Source of the DNA: Acanthochromis polyacanthus | Taxonomy: Eukaryota > Chordata > Actinopteri > Pomacentridae | Length of the DNA: 64,000 bases | Direction: 5' to 3' | NCBI RefSeq assembly: GCF_021347895.1 | Contig: NC_067121.1 | Coordinates: 15,821,962-15,885,961, forward strand | Shown here: positions 23,823 to 34,210 of the stretch, in pieces | How positions within the stretch are numbered: position 1 is the first letter of the stretch | How the letters are laid out: every line of letters starts with the position of its first letter | Made by a program: the position numbers and the translations under genes | The notes under the pieces: generated by a model | Seen by the model: the letters and a program-made list of their open reading frames with translations, nothing else | Databases searched by the model: none | What the model was told of the DNA's origin: nothing

Positions 23823-25416
23823 CAGCAGCACAGTGGTGTAGTGGTCCCTGGAGAAGTGGGTATACCCTTAATTTTCACCTTTTTAAAAAAAAAATTAGTC
23901 CAGAAAAACGCCCTGTTTTAGAAACAGTGACATAGAAGACTACTCTATTCAATTTTTTCAGCCATTTCTACTTGCCCACTATTATAAAATTATCATGACT
24001 TGATTAGGAGCAGTTTGTAGTTATTACTGGTCACACAAGCAAAGTGGATTAATGTAACATGTATTTATCATGAGGCAAACATGGTGTTTCAGTTATTTTT
24101 GAACATTTATTTAAATAAAATACTTCAAATATGAAGTTGACAGTGCATCCTTGTTCATATTTCATCATGAATAAAACCTCAATATTGTTTTAGGTCGAAT
24201 CTTAAACTACCTGTCCCCATTCTTGTGTTTTTACTTACTTTAAAATCAACTACCAGCCTAGAGGTTTTCCCACATTATCCCAATCTAGCTAGCTTCAGAC
24301 TTACGTTAGAATAACGTTAGCCTTTCAAAACGTTAGTCAGACTCGGCCCGACACTCAGTTTAACCCGTTGCGCTTCAGTGTCCCGTCCGTGGTACACTTT
24401 GAGATCTGCATAAGCAATTTGCTAAATGTCTGAAACTGCAAACGTGATTATACAAACACTATATGCCGATGGAAAGCTTAGATTCTCATGAATCCGCCGG
24501 TATAAACTACTTTCAGATGTGATTACCACAGCGGGTAATATAAACACATTTGTCCGACAAAAAACGAATATCCATCCATCCGTTCTCTATACACGGCTTC
24601 AACGTACACAGCGCGACTCACATTTCCGGGTTCATTATTACACACAGATGAAAATATTCCACAAAAAACGGCCATAATCCAACCTTGGACATCCAGACGA
24701 CACAAGCCAGTAAACTATTTTGTCCAAAACATGTCTTGAAGTCGGTATATAATCCACGAATCGGTCGTTTTCGAGGAAATGCACCTCGCGATGCGCGTCC
24801 AATATTCCATGTATTTCTCGTCATATTTTTATTTACAAATAGAATATTAGCGATTTTTTTGTACTGAAAATGGCTGGAATTGACTGCAGCTTTAACCACT
24901 GGCGACAAAATATCCTCTCCTTGAAATGTGCAGTCATGTTGCCAGTAGTTTAAAACAATGATTCATTTGGAAACCACCTTAAAACTTACCTGAGAATTAT
25001 ATCATCCATGAAAGTAGGTTCGCTCGATACGTACCACTCACTTGAAAGGTGTTTATTCTGACTTTCTCGCATTTCCGCGCATCTTTCAAGCAGACCTGTC
25101 AATCAACTGGAGTGCCACAGAGGTGTTAGCAAAACTTTCCTCTGTATGACCCGCCCTACTCTGCCTCTGATTGGCTCATCCCTAAAGTTAACCAATCGAA
25201 TCAGTGAAGATAGCATGTACCAGCCAATTACAGGCAGAGGAGGGTTGTTCTTGGCTTCATCATCCTTAAGGAAAAGAGGGCTACCTGGCACACAGATATT
25301 ACTGAATGATGCGCACCAGGGAGCATTAGAAGTGGGTATATGCAATGCTAACTGAAAAATAAGTGGGTATACGCCGTATACCGCCGTATACCCTGGACTA
25401 CACCACTGCAGCAGCA
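23823..25416. mobile_element. non-autonomous hAT-like element, 1578 bp, with 8-bp target duplication
   Basis: The body is 23831-25408. The left end is CAGTGGTGTAGTGG and the right end is CTACACCACTG, an inverted pair that fits the hAT terminal pattern YARNG. The octamer CAGCAGCA flanks both sides (23823-23830 and 25409-25416), giving the 8-bp duplication expected of hAT transposition, although the flank is itself CAG-rich. A subterminal AGTGGGTATAC motif is repeated inverted. There is no transposase ORF, so the element depended on an enzyme supplied elsewhere. The interior (about 24300-25130) has many CpGs and CCAAT/ATTGG motifs, unlike the surrounding DNA. It splits an L2 3' end, so it is the younger of the two. 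Confidence 0.7.
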
Positions 25417-25600
25417 GCATCCCACAGTGGACATGGTGGAGACTAGACCAGTTGGTGGAACATCGACCGCAGATCTGAAGCATCCAGCTCTGGGACCAGG
25501 GACACTCGAAGAAATAACACGGGGGAAACAGAATGGATGTAATGCAATAACGGTATACATATAACTATTTATTCATTATTTTTAGTATCTATTTTATCTG
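25417..25600 (-). mobile_element. L2-type LINE 3' region (continuation)
   Basis: This resumes the inverted L2 sequence interrupted at 23822. It includes the CAGTGGACATGGTGGAGAC..CATCGACCGCAGATCTGAAG block and ends in AT-rich sequence near 25570-25600. The left boundary is exact because of the hAT target duplication. The right boundary is estimated. Confidence 0.5.
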
Positions 25601-25604
25601 TTCA

Positions 25605-26107
25605 TTGTTGTTGGCCACCAGATTTTATTCCTTACTCTTCTCAAATTTATTTCAACCATATAGTTATTATTATTCAATTATTTATTACTTTTGGCTAACC
25701 ATTTCAACTTTTTTCAATATTTTTTCCATTTTTTTTGCCAACTTTTCAACTGTTTATTACATTTCCCTCACCATTTCAACCTTCATGTTCAACGCTTTAC
25801 TATTTCAACTGTTTCTTGATTATTTTTTGAAATCTGTTTCACTTTTTGTTAGTTTTGGTTAACCAGTTCTCCTGTCTGTCTGTACTTCAAATGGTTTCAG
25901 CCATTGGTCATTATTGTTAGGTAACCACTGCTAATTCACCACTTTTCACAATTTCGAACAGTTATTTCTTATTTTTTAACAAACTATTCTAGCTAACTGC
26001 AACAAGTGCTGATCTTTTTGGGCACTTGATATAGACTACAGATAAGCTGTATATTTTTCTCCTTGGCAATTTCATTGGGTTTTCTTTAGATAGCAACATT
26101 CACAGCA
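25605..26107. other. AT-rich noncoding
   Basis: Very AT-rich sequence with repeated TTTCAACT-like words. The open frame at 25605-25862 is a by-product of the base composition. Nothing functional recognised. Confidence 0.5.
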
Positions 26108-26480
26108 TACTCTACTGTTCAAAACTTTGGAGCCACTTGAAAATGTCTTTATTTTTGAAAGAAACACATTTTTTTTCCAATGAAGATGACATTAAATGAA
26201 TCAGAAATCAAGTCTAGACATTGTTAATGTGGTACAGGACTAGTCCAGCTGGAAAATGCAGATTTTTAATGAAAAATCTACATAGGGGTACAGAGGAACA
26301 TTTCTAGCAACCATCACTCCTGTGTTCTAATGCTGCATTGTGTTAGCTAATGGTGTTGAAAGGCTTATTGATGATCAGAAAACTCATGTACAGATATGTT
26401 AGCACGTGAATAAAAATGTGAGCTTTTATGAAAAACATAAAATTGTCTGGGTGACTCCAAATTTCTTTAACAGTAGTGTA
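26108..26480. mobile_element. Tc1/mariner-type MITE, copy 1
   Basis: Inverted ends: TACTCTACTGTTCAAAACTTTGG on the left and CCAAATTTCTTTAACAGTAGTGTA on the right, giving about 30 bp imperfect terminal repeats, each bounded by TA. The body has no ORF. A second copy lies inverted at 62365-63251 and matches over most of the length, including TCTAGACATTGTTAATGTGG and CAACCATCACTCCTGTGTTCT, so this is a real dispersed family. The right TA (26479-26480) is also the left target TA of the Tc1 element that follows. Confidence 0.85.
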
Positions 26481-28103
26481 CAGTGGGTATGGAAAATATT
26501 CAGACCCCTTGAAATTTTTCACTCTCTGTGCCATTTGCTAAAATGAAAAAAGTTCATTTTATTTCTCTTTAATGTACACTCAGCACCCCATCTTGACAGA
26601 AAAAAACAGAAATGTAGAAATTTTTGCAAATTTATTAAAAAAGAAAAACTGAAATATCACATGGTCATAAGTATTCAGACCCTTTGCAGCGACATTCATA
26701 TTTAACTCACATGATGTCCATTTCTTCTGATCCTCCTCGAGATGGTTCTGCTTCTTTATTGGAATCCAGCTGTGTTTAATTAAACTGATTGGACTTGATT
26801 AGGAAAGGCACACACCTGTCTATATAAGACCTTACAGCTCACAGTGCATGTCAGAGCAAATGAGAATCATGAGGTTGAAGGAACTGCCCAAGGAGCTCAG
26901 AGACAGAATTGTGGCAAGGCACAGATCTGGCCAAGGTTACAAAAGAATTTCTGCAGCACTCAAGGTTCCGAAGAGCACAGTGGCCTCCATAATCCTCAAA
27001 TGGAAGAAGTTTGGGACGACCACAACTCTTCCTAGACCTGGCCGTCCAGCCAAACTGAGCAATGGTGGGAGAAGAGCCTTGGTGAGAGAGGTAAAGAAGA
27101 ACCCAAAGATCACTGTGGATAAGCTCCAGAGATGCAGTCGGGAGATAGGAGAAAGTTCCACAAAGTCAACTATCACTGCAGCCCTCCACCAGTCGGGGCT
27201 TTATGGCAGAGTGGCCCGACGGAAGCCTCTCCTCAGTGCAAGACACATGAAAGCCCACACAGAGTTTGCCAAAAAACACATGAAGGACTCCCAGACTATG
27301 AGATATAAGATTCTCTGGTCTGATGAGACCAAGATTGAACTTTTTGGTGTTAATTCTAAGTGGTATGTGTGGAGAAAACCAGGCACTGCTCATCACCTGC
27401 CCAATACAATCCCTACAGTGAAACATGGTGGTGGGAGCATCATGTTGTGGGGGTGTTTTTCAGCTGCAGGGACAGGACGACTGGTTGCAATTGAAGGAAG
27501 GATGAATGCGACCAAGTACAGAGATATCCTGGAGGAAAACCTCTTCCAGAGTGCTCAGGACCTCAGACTGGGCCGAAGGTTCACCTTTCAACAGGACAAG
27601 GTCTTTAAGCACACAGCTAAAATAACAAAGGAGTGGCTTCAGAACAACTCTGTGACCGTTCTTGACTGGCCCAGCCAGAGCCCTGACCTAAACCCAATTG
27701 AGCATCTCTGGAGAGACCTCAAAATGGCTGTCCACCAACGTTCACCATCCAACCTGACAGAACTGGAGACGATCTGCAAGGATGAATGGCAGAGGATCCC
27801 CAAATCCAGGTGTGAAAAACTTGTTGCGTCATTCCCAAGAAGACTCATGGCTGTACTAGCTGAAAAGGGTGCTTCTACTCAATACTGAGCACAGGGCCTT
27901 AATACTTATGACCATGTGACATTTCAGTTTTTCTTTTTTAATAAATTTGCAAAAATTTCTACATTTCAGTTTTTTTCTGTCAAGGTGGGGTGCTGAGTGT
28001 ACATTAATGAGAAATAAAATGAACTTTTTTGATTTTGGCAAATGGCTGCAATGACACAGAGAGTGAAAAATTTCAAGGGGTCTAATACCTTCTGTACCCA
28101 CTG
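26481..28103 (+). mobile_element. Tc1-like transposon, complete, 1623 bp
   Basis: TA dinucleotides flank both sides (26479-26480 and 28104-28105). The ends are CAGTGGGTA and TACCCACTG. The terminal inverted repeats extend about 205-210 bases (26481-26690 and about 27896-28103), the long-repeat arrangement common in fish Tc1 elements. The two arms are clearly homologous but differ by several substitutions and an indel of about 8 bases near 26530, so the copy is not freshly inserted. A TATATAAG box lies at 26820-26827 just before the transposase start. The transposase ORF is unbroken. Confidence 0.95.
26848..27888 (+). CDS. Tc1-like transposase, 346 aa, uninterrupted
   Basis: Cut-and-paste DNA transposase that would bind the terminal repeats and join 3' ends at TA sites in the nucleus. 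Residues 1-55 form the first helix-turn-helix (KELPKELRDRIVARHRSGQG, then KVPKSTVASII). An RPGRPAKL hook-like linker lies at 63-70. A second helix-turn-helix spans about 72-125. The DD34E catalytic triad is complete: D159 (in WSDET), D250 (in FQQD) and E285 (in PDLNPIEHLW). The glycine-rich KHGGGSIMLWGC box is at about 192-203. Length matches the family (about 340 residues). One oddity: after D250 the sequence is KVFKHT, where the family normally has NDPKHT, which may impair activity. Start chosen as the first ATG. Later ATGs at codons 5 and 8 are alternatives. Confidence 0.92.
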   Translation: MSEQMRIMRLKELPKELRDRIVARHRSGQGYKRISAALKVPKSTVASIILKWKKFGTTTTLPRPGRPAKLSNGGRRALVREVKKNPKITVDKLQRCSREIGESSTKSTITAALHQSGLYGRVARRKPLLSARHMKAHTEFAKKHMKDSQTMRYKILWSDETKIELFGVNSKWYVWRKPGTAHHLPNTIPTVKHGGGSIMLWGCFSAAGTGRLVAIEGRMNATKYRDILEENLFQSAQDLRLGRRFTFQQDKVFKHTAKITKEWLQNNSVTVLDWPSQSPDLNPIEHLWRDLKMAVHQRSPSNLTELETICKDEWQRIPKSRCEKLVASFPRRLMAVLAEKGASTQY

Positions 28104-28107
28104 TAGG

Positions 28108-28250
28108 TCATCTCAAGGCATTTCAGTTTAAGCTTACAAAATTATAGAGTAAAACCCAACAAATCAACAAAAAAAAGGTTCCCTTTAAGCAGGTCTTTTT
28201 CACAGTGAAGAAAAGGAAATCATTCTCCTGTAGAGCCAGGCTCTGTATTT
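28108..28250 (-). repeat. old L2-type LINE 3' remnant
   Basis: Diverged inverted L2 3' end: CATCTCAAGGCATTT, AAAACCCAACAAATCAAC and GGTTCCCTTTAAGCAGGTCTTTTTCACAGTG appear in the order seen in the better copies, but with many changes. Confidence 0.4.
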
Positions 28251-28254
28251 TTTA

Positions 28255-29905
28255 AATCCAAATTTCTTATTTATAATTAAGTTATTATGGTTTACTTGTA
28301 TTCGTTAGCCAACAGGAAACTGCAGATTCACTGGTCAGTGATGTCTTATATGTGTGTCTTTAGTGTCCACAAGGTAAATACTCCTGTGTGTCCATCTACC
28401 AACTGTTTTCGACACACTGTGAACTTTGCTGGCATTGAAGGCAAAATAGAAACATTGGGTCTATACACTCATGGATGTAATACTTAGGATTTAACACTTT
28501 ATGCAACAAATGAAAAGCACAACAGTCAAGCCTTCTAAAAATAAAATCAAATCTCTTAAACTATGTCTGGATCTGATAGTCAAAATACCAAGACACCACA
28601 AGCATTTCCTTATGCAGGTTCTCAGCTTGTTGCACTGAGTCATAGGTACCACTGTCTCTCCCACGATTCACCACGCTCTGCAGCACTGTGTGATTTTCAG
28701 GCATTCCCAGGTGAAGTGTGTGTGTTAGCCTGTCAAATATGTCTTTCACTGCACCTATTACACACTAATGGTGCTGACTGTCAACACCTCACATGGAGCT
28801 ATGAAGGTATAAAAACAACTAGCATTTAAGACTGTGTAGGTATGAAGGCGCGTTGTTTTGCAGAGAGGAGCCTCACATTCCCACAACACCTGTAAAATTC
28901 CACTGTGGACTGTATTGTTGATGCAGCCAAGTGGCATCCCACACAAGCCAACACATTCATACTTTAGATAAAAGAGGTGTACTCTTGCATGACCAAAACC
29001 CACAACGAGCCACATTTTTACCTTCTGATTGACAGTTTGTTCCACTGGGAAATATTCAGACATGTTGTGTGGGTGTGTTTTTGTTTTTACTTTGCAAGGC
29101 TTTCTCCATTAGTAAAACACAGACTGAGTGTTGCATAGATTAATGTGTGAATAATCAAAACACTTACCTGAGATCTGACAAACTTTCCATTCATTTATCT
29201 TCTTGTTATTATCCTGTTTAGTCATCCAAATTGTTTGATTTTTAGGGCTTAAAACCAAGGAAAGCTGTTCATTATAAAGCTGTATACATTTTAGGGAAGC
29301 ATATTTTTAGCTGATAAACAATGTTACTGGCCTCCTGCAAAATGCAAAACAGTATTCATTCTCTTTTTAGCTCCAGTTTGGCTTCCACCAGTATCTAACT
29401 TTGCCAAACGTTTTAAAATGAACTGCAGAGATGGGGGATGTTTCTCTGTGGGTTTGCATGATGGACACCTTTCAGAGTACAACTAGCGACATGAAAATAT
29501 TGAAAGGTTGTTGTACCATTATTTTTTAAAATCATATTGCTATTATTGATAAGAAAATTCCTGACCTGTCTTTGACTGAACTCTAAAAAGCAAACAGGTA
29601 TCAAAGTTATCATATTTAGGTGTTTTTTCCAGGACATCTACGACTCTTCTTAAACACTGTAAAAGTACTCTTTTCTACATTATAGGTAGAAGTTGAAATC
29701 ATTTTGCCGTATGTGTTCTAGCCATAAACAGATACAAAACGGACTAATGAGCTGACTGGACTCTGTGATCTACAGTATGTTGTTGGGATTTTCACCAGGA
29801 ACATCTAATATTTTAAGATGAATCCTCATAAGCAATCGTGTTGGTAAAATGTAAAACTGAAAACTCTTATTTACTCAAACAAGAAACGCATCAGAGTTAT
29901 GTGTA
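28255..29905. other. noncoding, nothing recognised
   Basis: No gene, RNA or repeat recognised. Open frames at 28563-28829 (plus) and 28758-29063 (minus) overlap each other on opposite strands and have no splice support or known domain. Confidence 0.4.
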
Positions 29906-29910
29906 GGTCG

Positions 29911-30517
29911 GTGTTGGTTTGTCTGTCTGTTAGCAACATTACTTAAAAGCGGAGTAATGGATTTGGATAAAATTTTCAGGAAAAGTCAGAAATGACACAA
30001 GGACCAACTGATTAGATTTTGGCAGTGATGCAGCTTATAGTCTGGATCCATGGATTTATTAAAGATTTCTATATCATTGCGAGATAACGTTAGGGTATCA
30101 CTGTAACCATGACAACAAGTGAACACTACATCAGCTGCCTGTCACATGATTGCAATCCTACTACAAATCGACCGCTGCGGACTTATCAGGACTTGATACT
30201 AGGAACAATTGTTGGGGTGTTTCCAAGTCCCATCGATTCCCGCCTCCTGCTGCATATTTAGGTCATGAGATTCGATATCCGTACATAACGTGTACATGCA
30301 TAACACACGCCTGTGTTCAGCGCAAGGTAATTTTGTTTGTGGGTACATCTATGTTAAATGGCCACATTCTGTGTTGCTGGGATTTCTGGTCATCAATAAT
30401 TAATAAAAATTTATTCATTTCCAATAAAAACAATGCTACATTTCTGACAATGCCATTTAGGGGAATGAACAGCCTTGACAGAGTACTGCGCTCTCTGAGT
30501 GCTTTTCTAGTTTTGCA
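29911..30517 (-). repeat. dispersed repeat, longer inverted copy of the 5.5 kb repeat
   Basis: Starts near GTCTGTCTGTTAGCAACATTACTTAAAAGCGGAGTAATGGATTTGG and ends near ACTGCGCTCTCTGAGTGCTTTTCTAG. Both ends match the inverted copy at 5525-5877, but about 250 interior bases are absent from that copy. A 147-codon frame (30150-30593) crosses it and has no recognised domain. Confidence 0.65.
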
Positions 30518-30599
30518 TTGCAGAGATTTGGGCAGACACTTCTTGTTGGTACTTCTGAAAGCTGTTTGGCAGGTAATATTGTGTGCCATCTGATAAGAG

Positions 30600-32200
30600 T
30601 TTAAAAAGTGCTCTTTTACAGTTCAGTGATCCATTACATCCATGACACGCTACTGCTGCTTTATCACTGAATGAATCAAAAGATCATTCCTGACTAAATC
30701 AATTGTTACATATACATTCTTTGTGTCTTATTGTCGTCTGTGAGCTTTCTCTAACTTGCTCAGAACAAAGAAAAAGAAGCTTCCTCTGTATGCACTGTAT
30801 CAGCATTGTCTAAGTTCACTCCATCAGCGTGCAAATCATGTAAATTGCAGGGAAGGGTGGGTATGCATGCTGCAATTTCAATGGAATATGTGTGCTTAAA
30901 TTAGAGCATGGCGTGGTTAGGGGGGGCAAATGTACCGAGGAGCTGGGGCCTCTGACTGGTGATTGGCTGTGTGTTGTGCTAACAGACAGGGCCTTTCCAC
31001 TGGTCGTGATGGGCGGGTTTGATGTGGCCGACCACGCAGCCCTGATGACGGGGTTGCATGTGTTCCTTGACCCTGACCATAATGGACAACTTTTACCCGC
31101 CGGAAGAAAATTACAGCCCCTCAGGAATGTTGCTGTTATTATTTTTCCTTCTTCCTATAAAATTGAAGAGGACATTTCAACGTGTAAGCAATTACAAAAC
31201 CATTGCAGCTAACCATCCGCAGAGGGAAATGGGCTCTTCTGTTGTTGTTGTCCATGTAGGAGGGTAATAGATGATTAAGAGGGAGTGCAGATGAGTTTAT
31301 GGGGATGTTCTGCTAAATTAGACAAAGGACAATCAACACATTTGACTAATTTCTTCCTCTGCAACCCGCCTACCACTCCACTAATACGCTACCATGGCTG
31401 AATTGTATCTGTCACTAAGTTTCTGTCAAATGCAGATGGAGTGGATGCTGCACATTGTATGGCAGCGTGAGTCAACAAGCAGCATACACAGTTTTTATTC
31501 TGAGGGAACACATGTTTGAAGACTTTCCCACACAAGTTTCTAACAATATAACTCAAACACTTTAACACATCTCCTGTGGGAGAAGGGCAAGTTAAAGTCC
31601 CCTGAGTTTTAAATCATCCTCAAAATATATCTCCTGGAGGATTCTTTCAAACCAACCTGTGCATGCTGGTAAAACCAAAAGTGACTCACTAAAGTTGACT
31701 CCATATAAACTGAAATTGCTTGATATATTTGGCTCGAGTCAGTCGGGTAAATTTAATGGGGTCTGCTAGAAGCTAAATAGAATTACCACATGGGTCAACA
31801 CTAAAAGTGAGGCTGGTTTGGCTACAGCAGATCCAGCATCTGTTTAAAAGCTATGAGCTTGACACAAATGGGAACTTTGGGTCACCCTCTTCCCGTGGAA
31901 AGCAGAGCCTGAATAGCTTACAGACAGGTGGCAGAGCTGAGCTGTTTCTTCCCCATGTAGTGAAATTTCTCATTAGTATTTAGGTCAAAAGATTCTGTTG
32001 AACTTTGAGACACAGTCAGATTTTTTTTTAGGTCTTCTGGTCCGTTTTTGATGTTTAGTGATAAAGATCACTGAGATTAGTAAAGCTTGAAGTCGGGGAC
32101 ATGACTAAAGGTTATTTGGTGGGTACTGAGGTACTGTCAGTGATTATATCTGCAGTGGAGGATCAAAGGAGAGGATCCACAGCCCTGAGGGATGCTGTCT
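30600..32200. other. noncoding; balanced block at 30850-31300
   Basis: The stretch 30850-31300 has GC-balanced, repeat-free sequence unlike the AT-rich flanks, and could be a conserved noncoding element or enhancer. It has no recognised protein or RNA. The rest is unremarkable. Confidence 0.3.
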
Positions 32201-32212
32201 TATTTTGCTCTG

Positions 32213-32282
32213 CACCTCACCTCACCTCACCTCACCTCACCTCACCTCACCTCACCTCACCTCACCTCACCTCACCTCACCT
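32213..32282. repeat. (CTCAC)14 pentanucleotide array
   Basis: About 14 perfect tandem copies of CTCAC/CACCT over 70 bases, without interruption. Because the unit is 5 bases, all frames stay open and give a repeated LTSPH peptide, which is not a gene. The minus strand reads (GTGAG)n with regular GG pairs. Confidence 0.97.
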
Positions 32283-32289
32283 GTCAGAT

Positions 32290-33541
32290 GTGTGTGAAAA
32301 AGAGGACAGAAAAAAAGAGGCAGAAAGAGCTGAGGGGTAAAGGAAGAAGGCAAAGAATTCCCCTCAGTTTTAATGTTAAGCTAATGAAAGACGTCCTGCA
32401 TTTAAAGCCTGATCCATTGCCTAAGTTACTGTATATCAGCGACTGCCCAAGCACATCCATTCCTTGTGATGTATTTCTAAGAATGTCATGAATTTTACCT
32501 GCCATTTATAGATTCTGAATCCCTGCTTTTACCAAATATACATCTAAAAAGACCAGTAGTCCAGTTTAAGACCATTTAAAATATATTTACATGCTTTATC
32601 ATATCTATTCCAAATGACTACACACATTTTAGACTAGTTTCTTACCTACTAGGGCACATTTTTTACAGTCAAAGCTACATCATTGCAACAGTTATCAGAG
32701 AATGATCTGAAAGTTTGTGTTGGTATATTAAACTTCTATCTAAGATTTTAGATTTAGCAGCAAAGCTGCAATTCTGTTATAAAGGAAAGATATATATTCA
32801 GTCTAACTTTTTTCAAAAGCTGCATGTTTGTCTGTTGTTCTCTTTTTCAAAAGTACCAAGGACTATTCACCATGATGTCTGCTTGTTATTGCATCCACAT
32901 ATGAAGAAAAATACAACTCTACCACTGCTTTTCTTGTTCCCCATGTTTGTATTGGCGTGTACTATCTCTTAAAGGTAACAAATGTGTAAAAACACTCAAA
33001 AATAAATAAATATGACTGCAATATTATTGCAATGTAATGCTTTGTGGGACCAGGACTTTTTGGAAGCTGTTGTAATGCTCCAGTATCTGATTTGTTAGAT
33101 TTGGCAGCCAAATGAAAATCTTTAAGACATTTCCCATTGTTATGTCCATTTATCCATCTGTCAGTGGAGCTTTCCTGAGTGCATCTGCAACAGACGGTCT
33201 GTGCACTTGTGGCTGTCCAGACAAAAATGGCAAACACTGTGTCAAAATATTAAAAATAGTTGTAATGCAGTTGAAAGGACTAATTTAGTAACTCTTGGTG
33301 CATTCAGCAACTTTTTTAAAGAAAGAAAGGATAAAAATGTGTAATGATCTCTTAGACAATATCCATGTTTAACATGGTTGTTTGAGGTTTTCTTGAGTGC
33401 AGTTTTTAAATTGATAACACTCTATACAACTATATTCCTGTTAGTGAAAGAAGCATGTTTGACAAAAAACGTGGATTGAATGATGTTTTACATTTTTTTA
33501 TTGTGATGATTAGAATAGATTTTTCTTATTTTTATTTTTCC
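32290..33541. other. noncoding, nothing recognised
   Basis: AT-rich sequence with no gene, RNA or repeat family that I can support. Confidence 0.4.
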
Positions 33542-33944
33542 TAGTTCCTGATAGGCTGCACAGTGGAGTAGTGGTTAGCACTTTGCCTTGCAGCAAGAAG
33601 ATCCCCGGTTCAAATCCTGGCCTGGGCCTGGGATCTTTCTGCATGGAGTTTGCATGTTCTCCCTGTGCTCCCTGTTCTCCCCCGTGGGTTTTCTCCGGGC
33701 ACTCCGGCTTCCTCCCACAGTCCAAAAATATGCTGAGGTTAATTGGTTACTCTAAATTGCCCGTAGGTGTGAATGCGAGTGTGATTGTTTGTCTGTATAT
33801 GTAGCCCTGCGACAGACTGGCGACCTGTCCAGGGTGTCCCATGCCTTCGCCCGAGTCAGCTGGGATAGGCTCCAGCCCCCCCGCGACCCTAGTGAGGATA
33901 AAGCGGTGTAATAGAGAATGGATGGATGGATAGTTCCTGATAGG
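33542..33944 (+). mobile_element. tRNA-derived SINE, full length, with perfect 14-bp target duplication
   Basis: The insert is 33556-33930. It is flanked by the identical 14-mer TAGTTCCTGATAGG at 33542-33555 and 33931-33944, the signature of target-primed insertion. The head has the polymerase III B box GGTTCAAATCC at 33607-33617. The body includes GGAGTTTGCATGTTCTCCC, CTTCCTCCCACAGTCC and GTCAGCTGGGATAGGCTCCAG, and the tail is (GGAT)n. Other copies are at 38121-38305 and 53753-54099, with 3' parts at 54198-54537 inverted. The exact duplication suggests a fairly recent insertion. No tRNA function is expected. Confidence 0.95.
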
Positions 33945-33949
33945 AAAGA

Positions 33950-34205
33950 GGTTACAAAGTCCAGCTCAAAACTTAAACTTTTCTAAAAACATTCTTGTAA
34001 AAATGGTTGCTAGCAATGTACAGCATAAGTGATGAGATGATAATAATATTGAACAGTTACACATCAAAATTCTTGTATGAAATTAAAGTTTTAAGTAGGT
34101 TTTCCTGTGAAAAAAGATTTCTACATGTTCGGAACATTTTGTAAATCTGTCTTCTTTATTTTACTGAGACATTACTGATGCCTCCTTAGAAGGTCAAAAT
34201 ACCTG
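33950..34205. other. noncoding, nothing recognised
   Basis: AT-rich spacer between the SINE and the inverted-repeat element. No feature recognised. Confidence 0.4.
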
Positions 34206-34210
34206 GTATA

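Noticed and set aside
32101..32491. Open frames encoding repeated LTSPH.
   Set aside because: The 5-base repeat keeps every frame open; there is no gene structure.
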